Source of the DNA: Rostratula benghalensis
Lineage: Eukaryota; Chordata; Aves; Charadriiformes; Rostratulidae
Reading direction: 5' to 3'
NCBI GenBank assembly: GCA_013399305.1
Contig: VXAI01000090.1
Span: forward strand, 1,112,095-1,176,094
Length of the DNA: 64,000 bases
The translations under genes were made by a program, and so were the position numbers. The notes below the pieces were generated by a model. It saw only the letters and a program-made list of their open reading frames with translations, was not told the DNA's origin and did no database searches. How positions within the stretch are numbered: the first letter of the stretch is position 1; every line of letters begins with the position of its first letter. Shown in pieces: positions 1-11,600 of this stretch.

Positions 1-471
1 GAAGTAGATGGGAGAATGTGTGTTACTAGCTTGGTGGGTTAGAATTCATGTAAAGATACTATTTTGTTCTTGACTGCTTTCTCACACGTCCTTGACTGTT
101 TGAAGTAAAGTGAAGATGTTGGTGGGATATGACTAAATTATTTTTGAATTTCTTTTTGATGTTTGCACGAAAGAAAATAATTTGTGACTTCAGAACAGGT
201 TAGAGCTGTCCAGCAGAAGTCTGAAAATATGTAGCAGTAGGCTAGGCAGAACTGGCTAACATATCTTTACTGTCTGACCTGGGAAAATGAAAAGCAACCC
301 TCCAAAATGTTTTCATCCTTTCGTATCATCAAGTTTAGTAAATGCAAATAAAAAAAAGTATCCTTGGTTATAATGTATAGTCAGTCTTCTTTTCATTCTT
401 CATTCTTTTCATTCTTTTGAGAAAGGGGGTATTTTTATGCCTTTGACGCTATCCCCCTCTTCACTTTTCAG
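1..471 (+). other. FBXO9: FBXO9 intron (3' part)
   Basis: This is intron sequence upstream of the first recognisable FBXO9 exon. It ends in a pyrimidine-rich stretch and an AG at 470-471. I see no exon in it, so the preceding FBXO9 exons lie beyond the left edge. Confidence 0.7.
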
Positions 472-565
472 AACGGATGCAATCTTGCTTGGCCATTATC
501 GCCTTTCCCAGGAAACGGACAATCAAACCAAAGTATTTGCTGTAATAATGAAGAAAAAGGAAGAG
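472..565 (+). CDS. FBXO9: FBXO9 coding exon (third from last)
   Basis: FBXO9 is an F-box protein, the substrate-binding adaptor of an SCF (SKP1-CUL1-F-box) ubiquitin ligase, linked in mammals to turnover of TELO2 and TTI1. This 94-base exon has an acceptor CAG ending at 471 and a donor GTAGGT at 566. It starts with the last base of a split arginine codon, then 31 codons including [13 protein letters not shown] and [11 protein letters not shown]. These match human FBXO9 almost residue for residue in the C-terminal region after the F-box. The F-box and TPR-like N-terminal part are off the left edge. Phase fits the next exon. Confidence 0.95.
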
Positions 566-1352
566 GTAGGTAGCAAAACAGAATAGAGGACAAATAGTTT
601 AAGAAGGGGCCTTTTTAGTAAGTTGTTTCTCAGACTGAAGATTTTGAAGGCTCCTGAAGTTTGCAATTACACCAGAGAATTAAAAAAAAAAAGAATTCCT
701 ATTTTTAATTNNNNNNNNNNNNNNNNNNNNNNNNNNNNNNNNNNNNNNNNNNNNNNNNNNNNNNNNNNNNNNNNNNNNNNCCCCCATCTGTGATCTGTGA
801 TAATCTTTTTATTATACAGATAAATATCTAGTTCATGTTTGAGCAATGGTTCTCCCCCTTAGGCTGAATTGTAGTGTGTGCTGCTATTAAGAGTTGGTTA
901 ACATTGTTAACAAACCAAAGGGAAGGATGAAAAGGTCATTTTCTGATACCAGTTTTGCCACATAAACACAGTGTGTGTGGTTATGTTCCACAGAAATAAA
1001 TAAAACTCCATAAGGCATATTTGATAATTGAACTCTGAATGGTTTGGTCAACAAACTTACATCACAAGAAATTCAGATTAACAAAGTGTCTGTCAAGAGA
1101 AACTTGTTAGATGTGATCCACTACTCCACAGTGAGTGTGCATAGACTGGGTGGTGTCCTCCACACTTACCTTACTTTCTGTGAAAACTTCTGTAATTAAC
1201 ATGTAAATTGGCATATTTTCAAGGAATACACCAGTACTTACTTTTAAGTACGAGAGTTTAACAATCTGTCCTCACAGTTACTTAGGCCTCAGCGTAAGTA
1301 GTTGCACAGTGTGTTCATTGCAGGTCATGAAACTTCTTTTCTCTTTGTGCAG
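566..1352 (+). other. FBXO9: FBXO9 intron, with an assembly gap
   Basis: A 787-base GT-AG intron that includes 70 undetermined bases. A poly-A run near 682-692 sits just before the gap. No other feature is seen. Confidence 0.85.
711..780. other. Assembly gap (70 N)
   Basis: Seventy consecutive undetermined bases inside an FBXO9 intron. The flanks do not overlap visibly. No coding exon need be missing here, because the exons on either side join in phase as in human FBXO9. Confidence 1.
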
Positions 1353-1507
1353 AAACCAATTGACTACCACAAATACAGGTATTTCCGCCGTGTTCCTGTG
1401 CAAGAAACAGATCACAGTTTTCATGTAGGGCTGCAGTTGTGCTCCAGTGGGCGCCAGAGGTTCAACAAACTTGTCTGGATACATCATTCCTGTCACATAA
1501 CTCACAA
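1353..1507 (+). CDS. FBXO9: FBXO9 coding exon (second from last)
   Basis: A 155-base exon with acceptor GTGCAG ending at 1352 and donor GTAAGT at 1508. It encodes 51 residues plus two bases of a split lysine codon. [23 protein letters not shown] and IHHSCHIT are recognisable and nearly identical to human FBXO9. There is one extra residue against human near the start (DYHKYRY versus DYKYRY, human recalled from memory). This conserved C-terminal region follows the F-box; its function is not visible from sequence. Confidence 0.96.
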
Positions 1508-2814
1508 GTAAGTAAATGGGGAATAAGACCAAATACTTAAAACACAGGAACACAGTTGCCATTAATTTGTCCAGTACTAAGTACAGAAGATGTAAAGACA
1601 GACTTACGAGGCTTTACCTGAAAACAGTAGCTGGTCCTGATTTGATAGATCATAATGAACTTTTAGTTTAGGAAATTCCCAGATTTTAGTAACTTTTTAT
1701 AACGGTATGGGAAGTTTCCTAAGTAGAAGAGCTGCAGCATTTTAGCCATTTAAAGGGTTTGTGCACCGTGTTGGAATGATTGCAGAACTGCATCAGGGTT
1801 GAATGACTTAACGTGGTGCCAGTAAAGTCGTATGGAAAACACAGATTCGTTAATGTCTATTTCTTTTCCTCTGGGGGTGTGTGTGCTCCAAATTTCTGCA
1901 CCCATCATGTGAGAGCTGTAGTGTTTATGAACTATATAATCCAGCAGAGCCAAGTATGGGCATGGAGCAGCTGTTCTGATCACAGACCAAACAAGAGATG
2001 TGGCTGCTGTTCTTGCACCCGACACTAAAGTATGGGCAAGTTGCCTGTCCAGATGTTTGGTGTTAGCATTTGGTGGGTTTAGGCCTTGCCTTGCAGTTTT
2101 CTTGACCCAGCATTTTTACAGGGATGTAGCTCAGCTATTGAGCTGGAAGTATATAAAATACACTAAGTAAACTACTGGCTGTGGGGAGTATAGGTAACTT
2201 TTATAAACAGAAAAATTGTTTTTATAAAAACTAATATTTTCGCACCTCATTTATGAAGAAGTGCCAATATCACAGGCTTTTTTCCTCACAGTGAATTTTC
2301 TTTACTGCTTGGGTTCTGCTCTAGGTCTCAATTCGGTAGTATCTTCCTGAATCTAGAGTAAGACGTGTATAAAGCACAGCTAGGACAATGTATGTGTTTT
2401 GTCACTGATGTTCAGAAATACTTGGGTTTCTTCTTTTTAAAGTTTTGTAAACACAAGGTTTTGCTGTCACTGTGTATTCCAAATTCAGGGTTCTAAGTGA
2501 AGCAAAGGGGGATTTTTCACATCAATATTAATATGGTGACTTCAGTGACATTCTGCCCATTTCAAGTCTTGGAGTTAATAGTAAGCATGAAAGGGGAGAG
2601 TGGTTTCTTTGATATGAACATATCAAAGAAGTGTATTCTGTATAGTGGGATTCAACCAACATTCAAGTGCTTTCAGAACGAGGCAGTACAAAAGACCCTC
2701 GCGTTCCAGCTGTAGTTTGGTGCACACGCTGTACTGTGGAATGTGACTGATTTATTTTTGAGGGACTTCAGCAGCAACATGTGTCAAATTGAACTTGTGC
2801 AATGCTCTTTGCAG
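1508..2814 (+). other. FBXO9: FBXO9 last intron
   Basis: A 1,307-base GT-AG intron. The open frames in it, on both strands, match nothing known and are ordinary chance frames. No repeat is recognised. Confidence 0.85.
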
Positions 2815-2923
2815 ATCCACTGGTGAGACAGCTGTCACTACCTTCGACATCGACAAAATGTACACCCCTTTGTTCTTTGCACGAGTGAAGAGTTTCACTG
2901 CATTTTCAGAAAAGCCGCTCTAA
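2815..2923 (+). CDS. FBXO9: FBXO9 last coding exon and stop
   Basis: The acceptor TTTGCAG ends at 2814. The first base completes the split lysine codon, then 35 codons and TAA at 2921-2923. The residues [16 protein letters not shown] and TPLFFARV are the FBXO9 C-terminus, and the protein ends SEKPL against SERPL in human. With the two preceding exons this gives about 118 C-terminal residues of a protein of about 447 residues in human. The gene runs left to right and faces GCM1, about 18.5 kb away. Confidence 0.97.
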
Positions 2924-2955
2924 GAAACACCTTTTCCTCTCACAACTCTTGCATG

Positions 2956-2961
2956 AATAAA
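2956..2961 (+). promoter_or_regulatory. FBXO9: Possible proximal polyA signal of FBXO9
   Basis: An exact AATAAA 32 bases after the FBXO9 stop codon. If used, it would give a very short 3' UTR. Further AATAAA copies at 3401 and 4195 are alternatives. Confidence 0.4.
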
Positions 2962-3400
2962 AGGTTGTAGCTAACGAGCACTTAAGTTATAAATGTGTAT
3001 ATATTTGGAACATTTTAAAATCCTGGGGAATTTTCCTGAAGGCAGTATGTTCTATTTGATTATGAATGGTTGGGATTTAATTTTTAGATCAAGCTTATGA
3101 ATATTAAACACTTCTACTTTGTGGCAAGAATTTGATAACAAAGTTTTGTTGATTGCTTTGTTGTTGTTTTGTTCTTTTTTTTTCTTTTTTTTTTTTTTTT
3201 TTAAAAGAGGTTTTATAAATCAATCTGCTTAAAATGTGAGTCTTCACCTGCCTGGACACTGGTTTGTCCAAAAGAAATTGTTACAGGGAAATCTTGCTGT
3301 CCATGGGGCAGCGTGTGTGATCTCTCTGGTGAAGGCCTGAAATGCGAAGAGGAGAAAGTTGTCAGGTATCTGTTAAACTGTGTGACTTAAAAGAACTTCA

Positions 3401-3406
3401 AATAAA
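3401..3406 (+). promoter_or_regulatory. FBXO9: Possible distal polyA signal of FBXO9
   Basis: AATAAA followed within 30 bases by the T/G-rich stretch TTACTTTGTTTGCCTTT, the usual arrangement for cleavage and polyadenylation. It lies about 480 bases after the stop. Confidence 0.45.
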
Positions 3407-4310
3407 TGTTTTCTTTAAATTAAACTTACTTTGTTTGCCTTTAAGATCCGGCATTTTGCCAACATCAACCTTAAGAAAAAACAGTCAAGGGCAAGCCAGC
3501 GTGAAGTATGAAATTTATCAGCAGAGGTGCATCCCCACCAATGCGGTGGTGTGGGTTGGCCCTAGATCTTGCTAGAAGTTGAGTGGAGCCTGCCTTCTCC
3601 ACAGGGTGGACATGAAGGAGAGAGGGATGTGGGCAGTGAGTTCCTCCCCGGGGCTGTAGGAGGAGTTTGCGGGGTAGGTGGCTCTGCCTGGGAAGTGTCA
3701 CAGCAGGATGGTGAAATGCTGGTGTGTGCTGCTTGTGCACTGTGTGCAAGCAGGGCTCACCGGGGCGTGATTGTAATGTGTTATGACCCTTCATCTGACC
3801 TTGCTACGGATGCTGTAAAGCCCTTGAGCATTTGTTGTACTACGATCAATTCTGAGGCTGCTGTAGATGTTTGGGTGCTGTGTGCTGCTAATCATGAGGT
3901 GTACCTGGAGGTTTGGTGCAGGTACTGTACGCTGCTTCTCCTGCATATGCTGCTTGGGGGTATAGTGCGGACACCAGTGCTGCTTTTTATATATGTATCT
4001 TGGATTCTGAAAGAACCGAAGCTTTTTAGTGTAGTTTTTAAAAGCCATTTTGCATAATTTACCTTTGAACATCTCATTTCAAAATACTGACCTGGACTTG
4101 AGGAGTGAAATGTGAAAGCTGTGGAAAGAACTATACTTGTTCCATAACTTAGAAAGTGTATCTTTGCAAGGAGCTACATGATTAAAAATACATCAATAAA
4201 TCATGATTTTGAACATGCAATCCCTTGCGATTTCTTATTTTGCCAAGAAATCATTCTTTTCATACAGGTAAAGGTGATTAGCTAGGAGTTACCAGGTGTA
4301 AAATAAATGC

Positions 4311-5094
4311 TAGGAAAGACTGAAAAGTAGCATTAACTTCTTGATCACTTTTTAATTATACTACTTACAGGTTATCTGAGAAAGGTAGAGAAGCTTTCCT
4401 GTACACAAGTTCTGAATGAGGATGTGTATATCTGAAACTTTGGGCTTTTTCGAACTAGTCTTAGAATCTTACTACTCTGCCCTTGGCTGGGCTATGTCCT
4501 TAGGCTGCAGTTGCACTGTTACTTCATACAACAGAACCTTTGATGAGGAGTGGGTTTTGTTCTCATTGCTGAAGGCAAAAAAAATAAAAAAAGTTTGCTT
4601 AGAGTATCAGCTTCATGTTTGTAATCAGTGAAAATGTTAGTTATCTATACTTCTGTGGAGGGTGAAAGATAAACATCTGATTCTGCCTGCTGAGAAGTAT
4701 CAGATGTTTTTGTCACAAGAATCAGAAGATGCTACTTATTATTTGTTTAAGTATAGTTGGGTCCTGTAACCAAGTTGGATGTAATAGAAGAGTCTTTCAA
4801 TTCAAAGCTGATTTACCTGATGCTTCTGTGTTTTTGTTTTCTCTTGCCTTGGCCATGTGTTTGAAATATACTCTGGGTGTAAAGGAAAAGCTAGCTAATG
4901 TCCTATTTTAAACTGACACTCAGATTCAACAGAAGTCTTAGGCAGATGATTATTTTAAGTTTATATGAAATATTCCTTCACCAGGAAAATTATGTGAGCC
5001 TTCTATTGGTAGACTGAGCTGTAACTAATATAATTTAAATTTGTGCATTTAATGATATAAGGAAGTTGATCTAGTTTTGTCTTTGAAATGGTTT
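4311..5094. other. Intergenic, nothing recognised
   Basis: AT-rich DNA downstream of FBXO9. The open frames of 60-71 codons lack known similarity. Confidence 0.6.
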
Positions 5095-5330
5095 ATAGAA
5101 TCATAGCATTGTCTAGGTTGGAAGGGCCCTTTAAGATCATCTGATCCAACCATCAACCTAACTAATAAAAACCATCGCTAAGTCATGACACTAAGTCCTA
5201 TGTTAACCCATCTTGTAAATACCTCAATTACTTTCCTGGGCAGCCTGTTCCAATGCTTAATAACCCTTTCAGTGTAAAAATTTTTCCTAATACCCAATGT
5301 GGACCTCCCCTTGTGAGGTTTATCAGCAGA
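5095..5330 (-). mobile_element. CR1 LINE fragment, 3' end
   Basis: Read on the + strand it begins AGAATCATAG, then GGTTGGAAGGGCCC, then a proline-rich-looking stretch ending near CCTCCCCTTGTGAGG. This is the reverse complement of the CR1 3' end (UTR and last part of the second reading frame). It is a heavily mutated 5'-truncated copy of about 235 bases. CR1 copies are almost always truncated at the 5' end. Confidence 0.85.
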
Positions 5331-5770
5331 TACTGCCTGTTCACATGCAGCTATTAAAATAGCACTAGTTTCAGCAAAGAAATGGGTGACTAGTTGCTCT
5401 TCCTTCTTTTCTCTGGTGATTTTCAGTAGTCCAAGGCTTTAATTGCTAGAGAATCTGTGTTCTTATAATTTAGTTTTATTGTCCTTTTAATTACCATATA
5501 TCACCATTGTCCATTAGTAATTATATTAGTAGCTTCAATAAAAGAATAAGGTATACACCTATGCAATCCTTTCCCCCAAGAGTTTATTGTTTGAGTTGAG
5601 GCAGGTTCATTTACAAAAATGGAAGGAGGGCTACAAGAGTTGATGGAAACATGGTACTCAGAGCTGTAGATCTATTTTATGCATTGGGTAAAAGGCAGCC
5701 GAGTGGACAATTTTATGGAGGGAACCTGATCAAATGTTGTGCTGGTCTGACTCAGTCTAGTTAGATATTA
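5331..5770. other. Intergenic, nothing recognised
   Basis: AT-rich sequence between two CR1 copies with no feature that I can support. Confidence 0.6.
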
Positions 5771-6440
5771 GAATCATAGAATCATTCAGGTTGGAAGAGA
5801 ACCTCAGGATCATCGACTCTAACCATCAGCCCTACTCTACAAATTCCTCCCTTACACTAAATCTCCCAACACCACATCTAAACAACTCTTAAACACATTC
5901 AGGGATGGGGACTCCACCACCTCCCTGGGCAGCCTATCCCAGTGTCTGACCACCCTTTCCGGGAAAAATTCTTTCCTAATGTTCAGCCTGAACCTACCCT
6001 GTTACAGCCTGAGGCCATTCCCTCTTGTTCTATCGCTAATTCCCTGTGAGAAGAGACCAGCACCAACCTCTCTACAAGGTCCTTTCAAGCAGTTGTAGAG
6101 AGGGATGAGGTCTCCCCTCAGCCTCCTCTTCTTCAAACTAAACAGTCCCAGTTCCTTCAATGGCTCTTCATAGGATTTGTTCTCCAGACCCCTCACCAGC
6201 TTTGTTGCCCTCCTCTGCACTTGCTCCAGCACCCAGACATCTCTCTTGTGTTGAGGTGCCCAGAACTGGACACAAGACTCAAGGTGAGGCCTCACCAGTG
6301 CTGAGTACAGGAGGACAATCACCTCCCTACTTCTGCTGGTCATGTTATTTCTTATACAAGCCAGAATGCCATTGGCCTTCTTGGCCACCTGGGCACACTG
6401 CTGGCTCATGTTCAGCCGCTTGTCAATTAGAACCCCCACT
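5771..6440 (-). mobile_element. CR1 LINE fragment, C-terminal ORF2
   Basis: The 3' tip lies at the left (GAATCATAGAATCATTCAGG). On the - strand a frame spanning 6002-6526 is still open and carries typical CR1 ORF2 C-terminal motifs: [26 protein letters not shown] and [11 protein letters not shown]. This is the region after the reverse-transcriptase core. It has no reverse-transcriptase core, so it is inactive. The right boundary is uncertain, and the frame may run past the element into flanking DNA. Confidence 0.9.
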
Positions 6441-7247
6441 GGGCTGCAGATGGGGGGAGGAATGCAGTGCTCTGAGCAAAGGCCCAGCAGTAGACATTTT
6501 CCAACTGGTAAGCTCATCTGGTTCACTGGGTAACTGCTCGTCTGAATTTCAGAAATGTGTGGTGCTTACACAAGTTTTGGGTTTTTTTTGTTTAATGTAA
6601 GAAATCAATAGAGTTGATTTTGAGTTTTTTAATATAAGAAATTTCCTGTGGAATGTGTGCTAGTGCATCGGGAAACTTTTTCCAATGTTAAATTGGCTGA
6701 ACTATTGAGGTACTTTGCCGTTTTGTCTTTTCAGGTGTCCAAGATATGAAAAATATAAAAGCTTATATACATTTGCAAAACAATTTGGATTTCAGGAAAT
6801 AATATTGCATATGTTATTCAGTATTAATAGCACCTATAAATAAATCAATGACTTCCATCTGATGCTCAGTCTGGATTCAAGCTTTGTCCCTTGTGCAAAG
6901 GCTTGCTTAGTAAAGTGACTTGCATAATTGTTTGCTTTAAAGGGAGAGTTTTTGCTTTGTGACCTCTGTCATGACCAGAATATAATTCCTCAGTTCTAAA
7001 GTAATTCTTAAAACCACAATTCCTGGGTAATGTTGGCTGAAACAAAGGATTTGGAAGAGAAACCAGGGTCTGTTATGGAATGCAACTTTTGGGGATACTC
7101 TCAGCTATACCTGCTTTCAGCACTGGGAGCTTTTCCCATGTGAAAGGGTCCAGATGCACCATGCTGACATGTACCTGTCATTCAAGGCAATAAGAGACAG
7201 GTGTTAAAATTACAGTATAGGGTGATCTTAAGGAACACACATTCACA
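6441..7247. other. Intergenic, nothing recognised
   Basis: Low-complexity AT-rich intergenic sequence between CR1 copies. No gene or repeat is recognised. Confidence 0.6.
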
Positions 7248-7895
7248 AAATCATAGAATGAGTTGTGTTGAAAGGGACATTAAAGATCATCTTGTTCCAG
7301 CCCCTTGCCGTAGGCAGGGACACCTCCCACTAGACCAGGCTGCTCAAAGCCTCATCCAGCTTGGCCTTGAACGCTTCCAGGAATGGGGCATCCACAGCTT
7401 CTCTGGACAACCTGTTCCAGTGTCTCACCTCCCTCACAGTGAAAAGTTTTCTCCTAATATCTAATCTAAATCTACCCTCTTCCAGTTTAAAACCATTACC
7501 CTTTGTCCTGTCATTACATTCTCTGATAAAGAGTCCCTCCCCATCTTTGTTACAGATGTCCTTTAGGTCCTGGAAGGCTGCAGTAAGGTCTCCCCAGAGC
7601 CTTCTCTTCTCCAGGGTGAACAACCCCAACTCCGTCAGCCTATCCTCACAGGAGAGGTGCTCCAGCCCTCTGATCATCTTTATGCCCCTCCTCTGAACCT
7701 GTTCTAACAGGTCCATGTCCTTCCTGTGCTGGACACAGTACTCCAGGTGGGGTCTCACCAGAGCAGAGTAGAGGAGCAGAATCACGTCCCTTGACCTGCT
7801 GGCCATGCTTCTTTAGATGCAGCCCAGGGTGATGTTGGCTTTCTGGGCTGTGAACACACATTGCCAGCTCATAAGGAGCTTCTCATCCACCAATA
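7248..7895 (-). mobile_element. CR1 LINE fragment, C-terminal ORF2
   Basis: It starts at the left with the CR1 3' tip (AATCATAGAATG) and extends into ORF2. The - strand frame 7330-7806 carries [31 protein letters not shown] and RKLFTVREVRHWNRL, all standard CR1 motifs. It is 5'-truncated and lacks the reverse-transcriptase core. It is better preserved than the copy at 5771. Confidence 0.92.
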
Positions 7896-8621
7896 TTCAG
7901 AGTATGAACAGAAAAAAAAAATCATGAAACATGACTGCTGCTGGAGACCATATTCCTGCATCTCTTAGGACTGAGCGCTTTCCCACCTTGGGAACTGCAG
8001 CCGTTCTGACATCTCTTGAACATGTCTGTAGCGTGTTTATCAGTTCAGTCTCAGAATGCTCTGTGAGAAACAGGTGGCTATGATGCAAAGCTAAGAAAAG
8101 TAAGACTAGCAAATCCTGCCAAATTAAGTTATTCTTTAATGTGAAAAGCCAAGACGAGTGGGCATTTTTCCCCACCCATTTTAGTTCTGAATGAATGAAT
8201 TTTCCCTTGACAAGATGTATACAAGCACTGTGATACCTACATGTTTCCATGCTAAACCTACATCCAAAGTAAATTTCTTTTGATTAATTTTACTTCCATA
8301 GTGGTAAGAGTTTGCTAAAGTTGGTAAAATGGAACTTCTGTCTGGTTTAATTTGCAATCTTTTTTTTTTTTTTTTTGGCAAAGGAATTTAATTGATTGAT
8401 ATTTTTTAATTTATTTTTTTCCCCCCAAAGTAGCACTGCCCCTGCAGGTGGTTGCAGGTTAGTAATAAACAAGAGCTTTGAGATGCAGCTTCCTGGTATT
8501 CCAGTATTCCTGGTATTTGGGATTCCAGTTTGCTGGTAGTGATGCACACCGGTGCTGTTCTGCCGTTAGGTGGCATGCCACAGCTTGAAGTTTTCTTTTG
8601 TACTTAACAAACTAAGTATAT

Positions 8622-8655
<34 letters not shown>

Positions 8656-11600
8656 CCCTACAGCTTGTTTCAAATTTGAGAGCATTCCAGGAAAACCAGA
8701 GAAAATGCAACCAAGCAAAAATGTAGCATTACTCTTAGCCTGCCAAGCCTTTGGCTCATTTGGTTGCTGTACTGGTAAGATGTCCACGATAATCCACCTG
8801 GGTGGGAACAAACAGAAAGGCCAGTTCTTCAAAAGGATTTTAAATATCTGAATCTCCGAGGGGAGCCTTCAGACATGAGTTTGCTTCCCAGACTCCAGGA
8901 GGATGGCCTCCAGATAGGACCTGAAGCTGCCCAATGTGCAAAGTGGGACCATCCTTACATGCCAGAGGCTGATGTGCTGAAAAGCAGCGTGTCTTACCCG
9001 CTGCCACCCGGAGATCAAACATTCCCAAAGCCGCGGCCATCACTTCAGCCCCTGCTCAGCTCAAAACTCTTCTGTTCAGGGCCCAGGTTTGCTGGGGAAA
9101 GGTTGTTGGCCCCAGCCAGGTCCTGGCAGATGTGGGTTTGGAGGGGGTAGATTTGGCCATCCCATCCTGCAGAGTGTAGGATCTATTTCTCAATATCTCC
9201 CCAGAAACCCAGTAAAACCGGTAACTGTGGATGTTAAGGGAGTACCTCAGCCAGGGGAGAGAAGTGAACCTGTGAGCTGAAAGCGCGTTTGCTTCCCATG
9301 CGGATCTCCCCAGGCTTTGGTGTTGCATCACCTGCTGTCTTTGGGAAGCAAAAAAAAGCAAACTCTTCTCATGTTTTTAAGAAGGTACTGCAGGGGTGTC
9401 TCACTGTAGAGAGGAATTCAGGAAGCACCCTCCTACACTGCTAAGAAATTGGGTTTAGGTCTAATAATTCCCACTTTGGTGTTTATTAACTTGGGTTGGC
9501 CAATTAAGATATGCTTACAGCGTCATTAATTTTTATCAGCTCTCGGTTGCACATTTGAAGGAAAATAAAAAACTACAAAATATTGGTCCTTTTTCTCCCC
9601 TTTACCCTAAAGCCCAGTATCCTTGCCTCTGGACTTGAACTGGTCACACAAACAGCTGACTTTGCTTTTGAAACAACTGGGGAAGCAGGCATCTCAGGGC
9701 TGGTGGGGAATGGGATTCAGTAGCTTAGGGCAGAGGAAAAGGCACAAATCTCTTCATATAGAAAATAAATTTGATACACCACGTATGGAAGCAATAACTG
9801 GTAACAGTCATTTTTCATTAAAAGTTTCTGCATCGGCTGATCTCTCCCAGTGGCTGTGGTGTCTTCTCCAAGAGTGGCAATGCTGGGTATCAACAGATGG
9901 GCAGAGGTTGAGCCTTTTGCCACCACGTATGACGTGATGTGTGGATTGAAAGAGCTGGGGCCTAGGCTACCTGACGTCTGCACCAGCACCCGCAGAGCTG
10001 GCGCTGTGCCCGTCGGGGGTCGCCCGCTCCCTCACACCCGTCTACAGCAAGGGCTGCCTGCACTAGTAGGTACTTAGCAGAAACTGTATTTAAGGTAAAT
10101 GTAATTCCTTTTTTTTTTTTTTCCAGCACAGCCAAATCATTCCCCCCTACCAATTTATGTAGGGATAGGCATCATCAATCTGATGCCCAATCTGTTTGCT
10201 CCTCAAAATCTTTTCCATTTTGTCTTTATAGTACGCAGTGTCAACTCACAGCTCATTTCAGCCAAATCCTTCCCACACCTCACTGATTTTTTTGGGGGAT
10301 ACCCAAGGAAAAGATTGGTCCTGTTATACAACCTTCAGGAAGACTTTTGAAATTCAGGGTGCTTTCTACAACTTCTGTGTACTGTGGTGTCAGTAAAAAT
10401 CAATGCAAAGGTCTTTAATTTGTTTTAGCTAATGTGACATCTGCCTTAAATGACAAATGCGAATATAGTGGGTTGGTTTGGTGCTGCCTGGGAATTTAAT
10501 CACGTGGAGAAGAAAATATTGAGTACCCTTCAACTCACCTTGAGTACACATATTAGTAATTGACAGTGTCTAGACAGATGGTGATCTGGAAAGTAAAGTC
10601 TGGGGAAAATAAACTTACAGATATTAAAGTCAGCTGCATTTCACAGTGGTAATCAAGTGGGAAGATTTGGAGGGGAGGGGGTGTCGACATTCATAGCAGC
10701 TGACGGAACGGTTGCCACCAGTTTTGTTTGGAACCTGCTCCCTCTTAAAGAAGTGTGCTTTTTTAAACTGTTCACATAAAAAGCCACCAAGGTCTGCAGA
10801 ACCTGAAAAACGACCACAAAATGTAATCTGATGATAAGAGGAATATTTGTCTGGGTATGTGCAACGCAGTGAATCAAGTTTTTCTTCTTTCCTCTTGAAG
10901 GACTCTAAATTGGAACCTTTTATGAGACTAAAATGTACAGTGGATTGTCAGCATGTGGTTACTGTCATTCATAGGAATAAAAAAATAGTGGTGAGGCAGA
11001 GTGTTGATCAGCTGGTGGTCTCTGAGCTTCAGATCAGAGTTGCTGATCATCTTGTGCTATCTCATGAGGCCTGGAAGATGGTTTGCTGTAGAACAATTGT
11101 AACCTCATCAAAATTTAAACTTATGGCATATGAACAGAGGAAAGATTAGTGTTACCCTAGTTTAACAGTCAAGCCTGAATTAAGGTTTTTCCAAAAGGTC
11201 TGAGGGAACAGGGCTCTCCTTCAAGTTAGTGCTCTTTGCCTTTCAGGACTACTAAAATACAGTGGTATGAGAGTGATGAAAGGTTGAAAATGTGGATGTA
11301 CATCTAAACACAGGGTGGGCTGAAGCACAGTGACATGTCTGGAGATGGAGCAGCTACGCAGCTGTGGGGACAGCCCAAAAATTGAGGCTCAGCCTCTTGC
11401 TGTGTGGGAGTCCAGGCCATTCTCAGGGGGTCGCTGACTGACCTGTCTCCCTGGCACTGGCTGTGTGCCTTCATCATCAGGCATTTGGGGTTAATGATGG
11501 AGAACCTGGCTGGGCCATCCTCACTGTAGCTATGCCCAAACCACTCACAAGCCACACAGAAGTGATCTCAGCCCTCACGAAGACATGTGTGAGCTTAAGC

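Larger units (their letters stand above)
2924..4310 (+). other. FBXO9: FBXO9 3' UTR and downstream DNA, end uncertain
   Basis: AT-rich non-coding sequence after the FBXO9 stop with several possible polyadenylation signals: AATAAA at 2956-2961, 3401-3406 and 4195-4200, and near 4298. A long interrupted T run occupies about 3172-3202. Which signal is used cannot be read from sequence. Open frames at 3569-4057 (+) and 3471-3794 (-) show no known similarity. Confidence 0.5.

Noticed and set aside
3569..4057. 162-codon open frame (+) after FBXO9
   Set aside because: It has no known motif and overlaps the likely FBXO9 3' UTR. The opposite strand is open as well, as expected for chance frames in this composition.
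6002..6526. 174-codon - strand frame as a host gene
   Set aside because: Its content is CR1 ORF2, so it is annotated as a mobile element.
7330..7806. 158-codon - strand frame as a host gene
   Set aside because: It is CR1 ORF2 C-terminal sequence.
10847..11149. 100-codon + strand frame with gene-like composition
   Set aside because: There is no recognisable domain, no convincing splice sites and no similarity that I can name.
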